DNA of 11,427 nucleotides from Candidatus Margulisiibacteriota bacterium (GTDB taxonomy: Bacteria > Margulisbacteria > Termititenacia > Termititenacales > Termititenacaceae): positions 1-11,427 of the forward strand of contig JAIRZV010000066.1 of NCBI GenBank assembly GCA_031267055.1, read 5' to 3'. The translations under genes were made by a program, and so were the position numbers. How positions within the stretch are numbered: the first letter of the stretch is position 1; every line of letters begins with the position of its first letter. Shown one piece after another: positions 8,062 to 11,427 of the stretch. The notes under the pieces are model-generated. The model searched no databases and was not told where the DNA came from. It saw only the letters and a program-made list of their open reading frames with translations.

Positions 8062-8272
8062 TGTCCGCTCCGCCGCCCATGAAGTAAAGAAAATCCACCG
8101 CGTCGTTTTCTTTGACCGGTGTGGCGGCAAAATCCGCGCGCCGGACAAATTCGCCGTTGAGCTGCACGGAGACCATTTCGGGGGCTTCGACTTTTTTGGC
8201 CGTTAGAAGTTCCGCCACAGTTAAATTGTCCTGTTCTACTTTTTCCGTCAAGCCGTTGATGATTAAATCCAT
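8042..8272 (-). CDS. hcyS: ThiS-like sulfur carrier with C-terminal tail, HcyS-like
   Basis: A 76-residue ubiquitin-fold sulfur carrier. MDLIINGLTEKV and the LTVAELL helix start are typical of ThiS, and FLYFMGGG (61-68) is the flexible Gly-rich end. Unlike ThiS and MoaD, which end at Gly-Gly, the frame goes on for eight residues (ADNERICH) before TAA at 8044-8042. The tail must be removed before HcyF can activate the glycine, and the operon encodes a suitable JAMM protease. In Wolinella HcyS the tail is a single Ala. The start follows AGGGG six bases upstream. Codons for the three glycines (GGC GGC GGA) double as the ribosome site of metY. No thiG, thiH or thiE is present, so a thiamine role is unlikely. 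Confidence 0.85.
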   Translation of the reverse strand: MDLIINGLTEKVEQDNLTVAELLTAKKVEAPEMVSVQLNGEFVRRADFAATPVKENDAVDFLYFMGGGADNERICH

Positions 8273-8281
8273 TTTTTACCC

Positions 8282-8310
8282 CTAATTATACTAATTAGAT
8301 TGTATTAGTA
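8282..8310 (-). promoter_or_regulatory. CTAAT/ATTAG inverted-repeat cluster in the hcy leader (candidate operator)
   Basis: Read on the minus strand, between the -10 box and the ribosome site of hcyS, are two overlapping perfect inverted repeats: TACTAAT-N8-ATTAGTA (8310-8289) and CTAATTA-GTA-TAATTAG (8298-8282). Together they give four CTAAT half-sites, two in each orientation, within 27 bp. The position fits a repressor operator. The two pairings are mutually exclusive in RNA, but they are AT-only and weak, so a protein-binding site is the better guess. The regulator is not identifiable here. Confidence 0.5.
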
Positions 8311-8319
8311 GTGTTTGAG

Positions 8320-8348
8320 AGTATATTGTAACTATCAAGGAATGTCAA
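8320..8348 (-). promoter_or_regulatory. Promoter of the hcyS-metY-hcyF-hcyD operon
   Basis: On the minus strand TTGACA (8348-8343) and TATACT (8325-8320) are separated by exactly 17 nt. This is a perfect -35 and a one-mismatch -10. Transcription should begin near 8313, about 40 nt before the hcyS ATG (8272). The promoter separates the hcy operon from the upstream AT-rich gene. Confidence 0.75.
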
Positions 8349-8360
8349 TAATTTTATATC

Positions 8361-8370
8361 TTAACGTTAA
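8361..8370. promoter_or_regulatory. Perfect 10-bp palindrome upstream of the hcy promoter
   Basis: TTAACGTTAA is a perfect palindrome lying 12 bp upstream of the -35 box of the hcy operon and 2 bp beyond the stop codon of the upstream gene. Its place suits an activator or repressor site, but a single palindrome in AT-rich DNA may be chance. Confidence 0.25.
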
Positions 8371-8372
8371 TG

Positions 8373-10043
8373 CTATTGATGCGCACCGAAAACAGTAGGA
8401 TTTACAATATGGGTATTGTATGGATTCCCATCGTAAATATAGTGAGATAGATTATTATATTTGTCGAAGACAGGTTCGGAATAAACATAAGAGTTTATAG
8501 GACCCTTTACAGGAATTCCTTGTAATTCTGGTAACGCAGCTAATATACCGGCTAGCTTTCGTCCGGATTCACAACCGCGTAAGTTAATACTATTTAAGCG
8601 CGAAGCCAATCGGTTTAAAGGTCCTGTAAATCCGCGGTCTTGCATATCACTGGGATCCAGAACGAAGAATGTATCGAACAAAAATTTTTCAAAGACATTA
8701 TCTTTAATTCCAAATCGTATGGAATCAGGACTGCCATGCCCGCCAAAAACAAGATTGATTTTGGCTTGAGGCGGCAATTTGTCGGCTAATAATTCCAAGG
8801 CGTGGTTAATGTCCCAGTCATTACCACATTCAAAATACAAAACCTGCTGGCCGTGTTCACGCAACACGGAGATATTGGTTTGGTCAAAAGCTCCATTATG
8901 ATCGGCGGCTAGCTGAGGATAGAGCATAACCGTAATCGGCTGGTCTGGATTTAGCGAATCGTCTAACAGCTTATTTTTCGTGTCAATTAAATATCGGCCT
9001 TCATCCATATCGTTGATGCGGAGCATTTCGTTGTTCCGCAATTCTAAACGTAAATTGTAACATTCTTGTACTAATTCTTGCGGCACAGATTCAAGGATCA
9101 ATTGGCTTAAGTCACGTTGTTTTCGCTCAGACTTATTCTCGAAAAGTCTGGCAAATTTATCTGCCAACCAGGAAAATCCCCGGACAATATGGCTAAGGAC
9201 TGGGATTCTTTCTATCTCCGGCGAACTCCTATGAAAAGTATCTCTAGCCTTAAATAAAATTTCATAATTGCTTCTGACCAAATCCCGTATCAATTCAGGA
9301 TTATCGGTCAAAAAGTCCGGGTATTCCCTAAATACAAGACTTAGGATAGCCGGTTCTATTTTGACAGCTTTCAGTAAAAAATCTCTATTAGTCAGTAAAG
9401 CTTTATCAACATTGTAGGATGACAAATCAGGGGCAGTTTCTTTACTAAAAACAGACAGTGGATTTTTCAGAGTAGACATAACAATAAGAACTATGTCTGG
9501 ATTGTTTTTTATTTCTGCAAACTTTAATACAGCGCCAGAACTTTTTACAGCAGCCAAGATGATTTCTTTGTCCTTTTGCAACGCTGGGCTGGCATATTCT
9601 AGAGCAAAACCATCTTGTTTTACAGCAGCCAAGACGATTTCTCTGTCATTTTGTAACTCTGGACTAGCATAATATAAAGGTGATAGAGGGAATTTTTTGT
9701 ACATCTCGGAGCTGTTTGGTAATTTAAGAGCAGCTTCCAAAAGACCTCTGTCGTTAACAACTAACATTTTTTCTATTTCAGCAAAAGCACTTTCTGGAGT
9801 GTATTGTTGTTTGATTGAAGTGTATTTCACCAAATCACGATTGAATTCGGCAGCTTTGTCCATGTAGACGTAAGCTGTTTCACTTCCGTGATTGTTAGAA
9901 ACTTCCACAGCTTCTCTATTTGTTGTTGTATTTGTTGGTATCGAATTTTCATCAGGCGTGTCGAGGACTGGTGTTTCATGTTTAACCAACTCGTGATTGG
10001 TCGGCACATATGGATTTGGATTTGTTTCTATTTTAAAAGACAT
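8373..10043 (-). CDS. DUF4116-type repeat protein with clan-CD cysteine-peptidase-like C-terminal domain
   Basis: A protein of 556 residues, counting from ATG 10043 (MSFKIETNPNPY). Residues 1-60 are Pro/Asn/Thr-rich and probably disordered. Two adjacent 25-residue repeats (125-149 and 150-174; NDREIVLAAVKQDGFALEYA and its partner) match the DUF4116 pattern, and further degenerate units follow to about 270. The C-terminal domain (about 385-530) alternates beta-strands and helices and carries INLVFGGHGSPDS with His436 and INLRGCESG with Cys491. This is the strand-HG / strand-C arrangement of clan-CD peptidases (caspase, C80, CHAT). No signal peptide or membrane helix is visible. DUF4116 proteins are known mainly from host-associated bacteria, so an effector or toxin role is inferred. 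The gene is visibly AT-richer than its neighbours, suggesting transfer. The start is uncertain: ATGs at 10052 and 10058 are alternatives, and none has a strong ribosome site. Confidence 0.7.
   Translation of the reverse strand: MSFKIETNPNPYVPTNHELVKHETPVLDTPDENSIPTNTTTNREAVEVSNNHGSETAYVYMDKAAEFNRDLVKYTSIKQQYTPESAFAEIEKMLVVNDRGLLEAALKLPNSSEMYKKFPLSPLYYASPELQNDREIVLAAVKQDGFALEYASPALQKDKEIILAAVKSSGAVLKFAEIKNNPDIVLIVMSTLKNPLSVFSKETAPDLSSYNVDKALLTNRDFLLKAVKIEPAILSLVFREYPDFLTDNPELIRDLVRSNYEILFKARDTFHRSSPEIERIPVLSHIVRGFSWLADKFARLFENKSERKQRDLSQLILESVPQELVQECYNLRLELRNNEMLRINDMDEGRYLIDTKNKLLDDSLNPDQPITVMLYPQLAADHNGAFDQTNISVLREHGQQVLYFECGNDWDINHALELLADKLPPQAKINLVFGGHGSPDSIRFGIKDNVFEKFLFDTFFVLDPSDMQDRGFTGPLNRLASRLNSINLRGCESGRKLAGILAALPELQGIPVKGPINSYVYSEPVFDKYNNLSHYIYDGNPYNTHIVNPTVFGAHQ
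9522..9671 (-). repeat. Tandem 75-bp coding repeat (two DUF4116-type units)
   Basis: Two back-to-back 75-bp units (9671-9597 and 9596-9522) encode 25-residue repeats that share YASP-LQ-D-EI-LAAVK. They remain visibly similar at the DNA level (tttacagcagccaaga occurs in both), so the duplication is fairly recent or still recombining. Confidence 0.75.
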
Positions 10044-10095
10044 AATAAACATCACCATATCATAAATACCCACATTTAAAGATTTTATACTATTT

Positions 10096-10193
10096 TCAAA
10101 TCGCGCCGCCGGCGTCCACATAATCCTCGCGCAGCACGCGGACACGCTCCTTAACCGATCTACAGCCAGTATCCAGCGCCGGTATTCATTCAT
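10096..10193 (-). pseudogene. Frameshifted small reading frame, unknown
   Basis: On the minus strand an ATG at 10193 starts MNEYRRWILAVDRL, and in the +1 frame the DNA continues with KERVRVLREDYVDAGGAI and a TGA at 10098-10096. Both halves look protein-like. One extra A in the AAGG run near 10148 would join them into a 32-residue protein. The stretch is much more GC-rich than the gene immediately downstream. I recognise no family. It could be a decayed gene end, a real small gene with a sequencing slip, or coincidence. Confidence 0.3.
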
Positions 10194-10258
10194 GCAAGTT
10201 TCACCCCATTTTCATCGATATATAAGGTAAGAGGGATATGCTTAAGGGGGAAGAAAGG
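10190..10258 (-). pseudogene. 3' remnant of an unknown gene
   Basis: A minus-strand frame reads PFFPLKHIPLTLYIDENGVKLA and stops at 10192-10190. Its TGA overlaps the ATG of the next small frame (ATGA, 10193-10190), as in a coupled operon. Upstream the frame runs open into the antisense of the gene at 10269, where it no longer looks like a natural protein. It is best read as the truncated end of a displaced gene, with low certainty. Confidence 0.25.
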
Positions 10259-10268
10259 ACCTGAGTAT

Positions 10269-10919
10269 ATGCCGTCCTTGCAAAAAGTAAACGTCGAACG
10301 CGAAAGATTAAGAAACATTGCCCTAACCAAAGCCACGCCAACGGCGCAGGACAAAACCAGTGCGCTGGCTTTGACCAAAGCGACTGTCGAGCGCAAGGCG
10401 CAAAATCAGGGCAAGTCTGTCGCCGAATATCTCGGCCAAGTCAGCATTCAGGAGATCGCCAAAAACATCGAGAACTATGCGGAGTCCGCCGCCGAAGTCA
10501 ACTCGATCACCGAATTGACGCTGGCGCGTCAAAAAGTTATCAGCTCCCGTCCCAATGCCAAACTGGATTTCGGCCAGCTCCTGCAGTTAAAACGCCAAAA
10601 AGAATTTCAAAATAAAAACACCGCGCAGTTAATCGCTTATGCTTTGGCCAAAGAAGACACGGAAATGGCTAAGGTCGCCGAGCTGGCGCTCGATGATAAT
10701 TTGCTCCAAAAAAGCAAAGCCTGGCTTGACCCGCAGGTGCAAATCCGCAACAGCGGCTCGTGGCTGAAAATCAGTGTGGTCAGCGCCGAGGAATTGGCCG
10801 CACAGAAAGAAGAAGATTCTGCCGAGCGGCTGGCCAATCTGTATATCAAGCCGGTTCAGGATTCGCTGACTTCTCAAGAATTTGTCGTGGCAAAATTAAA
10901 AATCCGTCAGCGCGCCTGA
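10269..10919 (+). CDS. Conserved-looking helical protein of unknown function
   Basis: A 216-residue soluble protein with no signal peptide, membrane helix or known motif. It is rich in Ala, Lys, Gln and Glu. Most of it should be alpha-helical, with charged segments at 1-50 and about 170-195 that could form coiled coils. A central stretch (about 95-160, with LDFGQLLQLKRQKEF and AELALDDNLLQKSKAWLDP) looks like a compact helical domain. The start follows AAAGGA at 10254-10259 with rather long spacing (9 nt). Codon use and composition match the GC-richer part of the window, unlike the AT-rich gene to its left, so this is likely the native backbone resuming. The downstream membrane-protein gene begins 12 nt after its stop. 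Coding status is fairly sure; function is unknown. Confidence 0.7.
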   Translation: MPSLQKVNVERERLRNIALTKATPTAQDKTSALALTKATVERKAQNQGKSVAEYLGQVSIQEIAKNIENYAESAAEVNSITELTLARQKVISSRPNAKLDFGQLLQLKRQKEFQNKNTAQLIAYALAKEDTEMAKVAELALDDNLLQKSKAWLDPQVQIRNSGSWLKISVVSAEELAAQKEEDSAERLANLYIKPVQDSLTSQEFVVAKLKIRQRA

Positions 10920-10925
10920 TATAAT
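10920..10925 (+). promoter_or_regulatory. Possible -10 box for leaderless transcription
   Basis: A perfect TATAAT follows directly on the stop of the previous gene and ends six bases before the ATG at 10932. That would put the transcript start at or next to the A of the start codon. There is no convincing -35 box and no Shine-Dalgarno before this ATG, so a leaderless mRNA is possible but unproven. Confidence 0.3.
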
Positions 10926-10931
10926 CAGCGC

Positions 10932-11427
10932 ATGAGTTTTTATATTTATTTTCCCTACATCTATCTGGCAATTTGCTTTGTCATTTCTTTTTGGCCGCTG
11001 GAATATTACGTGGCAGACTTGTTTTTCAGCCGTCCACCGATCAAAAGAACAAAGGGCGCGATATTTGTCTGGAGCAGCTGGCTGAAAATCGCTATGTTTA
11101 TTTTCTTTTTACTCAAAGGCTGTCTGCTCTGGACGCTTGGCAATATTTTTTTGGACGACACGCCAGTCACTGTGCTGCTGGGTTGCCTGACCGCCCTGCT
11201 CTGTGAAGCTTACTCGCCCTGCAAAAAAGAACGGCAAATTCTCGCGCTGGGACTGGGCATTCTCACCGGCTGGTCGGTCTGGACTACGCCGGTCAGTATT
11301 TTGCTGGTCATGCTTTTGCTGATCCTCAATATTTCAGCGTTTTCTCGGTCATCGAAAGATTTCCCTGCGCGTCTTCGGCATAAATCTGAATATACAAAGT
11401 CTGGCTCTGCGCCGGCAAAACATACTG
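10932..11427 (+). CDS. Divergent PlsY-like integral membrane protein (3' incomplete)
   Basis: Open from ATG 10932 to the window edge (165 codons). There are four hydrophobic segments at about 4-24, 47-70, 76-95 and 102-134. Their order and spacing recall PlsY, the acyl-phosphate:glycerol-3-phosphate acyltransferase, especially the third and fourth helices (TVLLGCLTALLCEAYSPC, then LALGLGILTGWSV). However, the catalytic loops are not there. The GSGN-x-GATN loop between helices 1 and 2 is missing, and the Gly-rich KGGKG loop is replaced by CKKERQ. If related, it has lost the known activity or uses another substrate. From about residue 135 the sequence stops looking like a membrane protein and overlaps a convincing gene on the other strand, so its stop may have been lost. 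It has no clear Shine-Dalgarno. The membrane protein call is good; the PlsY relation is tentative. Confidence 0.5.
   Translation, partial: MSFYIYFPYIYLAICFVISFWPLEYYVADLFFSRPPIKRTKGAIFVWSSWLKIAMFIFFLLKGCLLWTLGNIFLDDTPVTVLLGCLTALLCEAYSPCKKERQILALGLGILTGWSVWTTPVSILLVMLLLILNISAFSRSSKDFPARLRHKSEYTKSGSAPAKHT
11326..11427 (-). CDS. C-terminal end of a probable secreted/surface protein (partial)
   Basis: The last 33 codons of a minus-strand gene enter from the right edge and stop at TGA 11328-11326. The peptide (VLPAQSQTLYIQIYAEDAQG in the middle, ending EKTLKY) has the alternating polar/apolar rhythm and the D-x-x-G-N turn typical of the last strands of an Ig-like or cadherin-like beta-sandwich found in bacterial surface and cell-wall-associated proteins. 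It converges with, and overlaps by at least 102 bp, the open frame of the membrane-protein gene. The peptide is too short to name a family. Confidence 0.5.
   Translation of the reverse strand, partial: QYVLPAQSQTLYIQIYAEDAQGNLSMTEKTLKY

Noticed and set aside
8062..8148. Longer metY with start at 8148 (29 extra residues)
   Set aside because: The extension lies entirely within hcyS in another frame, has no family similarity, and a better ribosome site precedes the ATG at 8061.
5625..8272. Thiamine or molybdopterin biosynthesis operon
   Set aside because: ThiS- and MoeB-like proteins suggested it, but no thiG/thiH/thiE or moa/mog gene is present, and MetY plus a JAMM protease point to homocysteine synthesis.
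8285..8290. TATAAT (minus strand) as the promoter of hcyS
   Set aside because: It would start transcription almost at the ATG and cut off the ribosome site. No -35 box is 16-18 nt upstream, and a far better promoter is present at 8348-8320.
10044..10193. N-terminal extension of the DUF4116/peptidase gene to 10193
   Set aside because: The extra 50 residues fall in GC-rich DNA with a different character, and one part reads more naturally in another frame. The protein-like, low-complexity N-terminus starts at 10043.
10211..10226. TATAAG as a promoter for the gene at 10269
   Set aside because: No acceptable -35 hexamer at 16-18 nt upstream.
10238..10264. Small plus-strand ORF (MLKGEERT) before the gene at 10269
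   Set aside because: Nine codons preceded by GAGGG, but nothing else supports translation. It overlaps the minus-strand remnant and is probably chance.
1..11427. tRNA, rRNA, CRISPR array, insertion sequence or integrase
   Set aside because: I scanned for cloverleaf-like segments, regular spaced repeats, terminal inverted repeats and transposase motifs and found none I could support.

Overview
The window comes from a diderm (two-membrane) bacterium. An outer-membrane beta-barrel protein with a signal peptide and a C-terminal phenylalanine, and a LolA-like periplasmic lipoprotein-handling protein next to FtsX-type permeases, both need an outer membrane. Genes are tightly packed with ATGA overlaps and good Shine-Dalgarno sites. 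I cannot name the species; the mixture would fit an uncultured, possibly host-associated lineage, but that is inference.

Layout, left to right. (1) Positions 1-2272, plus strand: the tail of one FtsX/MacB-type permease, a second complete permease, and a LolA-like exported protein, forming one lipoprotein or envelope transport operon. (2) 2394-4148, plus: a cytoplasmic TPR-repeat protein of unknown function. (3) 4173-5541, plus: a beta-barrel gene with its own strong sigma-70-type promoter and a structured leader of about 105 nt. A bidirectional terminator (5565-5595) closes it and also serves the converging operon. (4) 8348-5625, minus: four tightly coupled genes, hcyS-metY-hcyF-hcyD, matching the protein-thiocarboxylate route to homocysteine/methionine known from Wolinella succinogenes. 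Their promoter is TTGACA-N17-TATACT, followed by a dense CTAAT/ATTAG inverted-repeat cluster that looks like an operator. (5) 10043-8373, minus: a visibly AT-richer gene for a protein with DUF4116-type repeats and a C-terminal domain that looks like a clan-CD (caspase/C80-like) cysteine peptidase, a candidate effector. (6) 10096-10260, minus: GC-rich remnants of two small overlapping reading frames. (7) 10269-11427: an unrecognised helical protein, a divergent PlsY-like membrane protein running off the edge, and, on the opposite strand, the 3' end of what looks like a secreted or surface protein.

How the parts work together. In the hcy operon, HcyD (JAMM protease) is expected to trim the C-terminal tail of HcyS to expose Gly-Gly. 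HcyF adenylates that end, sulfide converts it to a thiocarboxylate, MetY transfers the sulfur to an O-acylhomoserine, and HcyD cuts homocysteine from the carrier. The notable difference from the described system is that HcyS ends in Gly-Gly-Gly plus eight more residues, and these overlap the metY start. The second notable item is the DUF4116-repeat/peptidase-like protein directly upstream of this operon.
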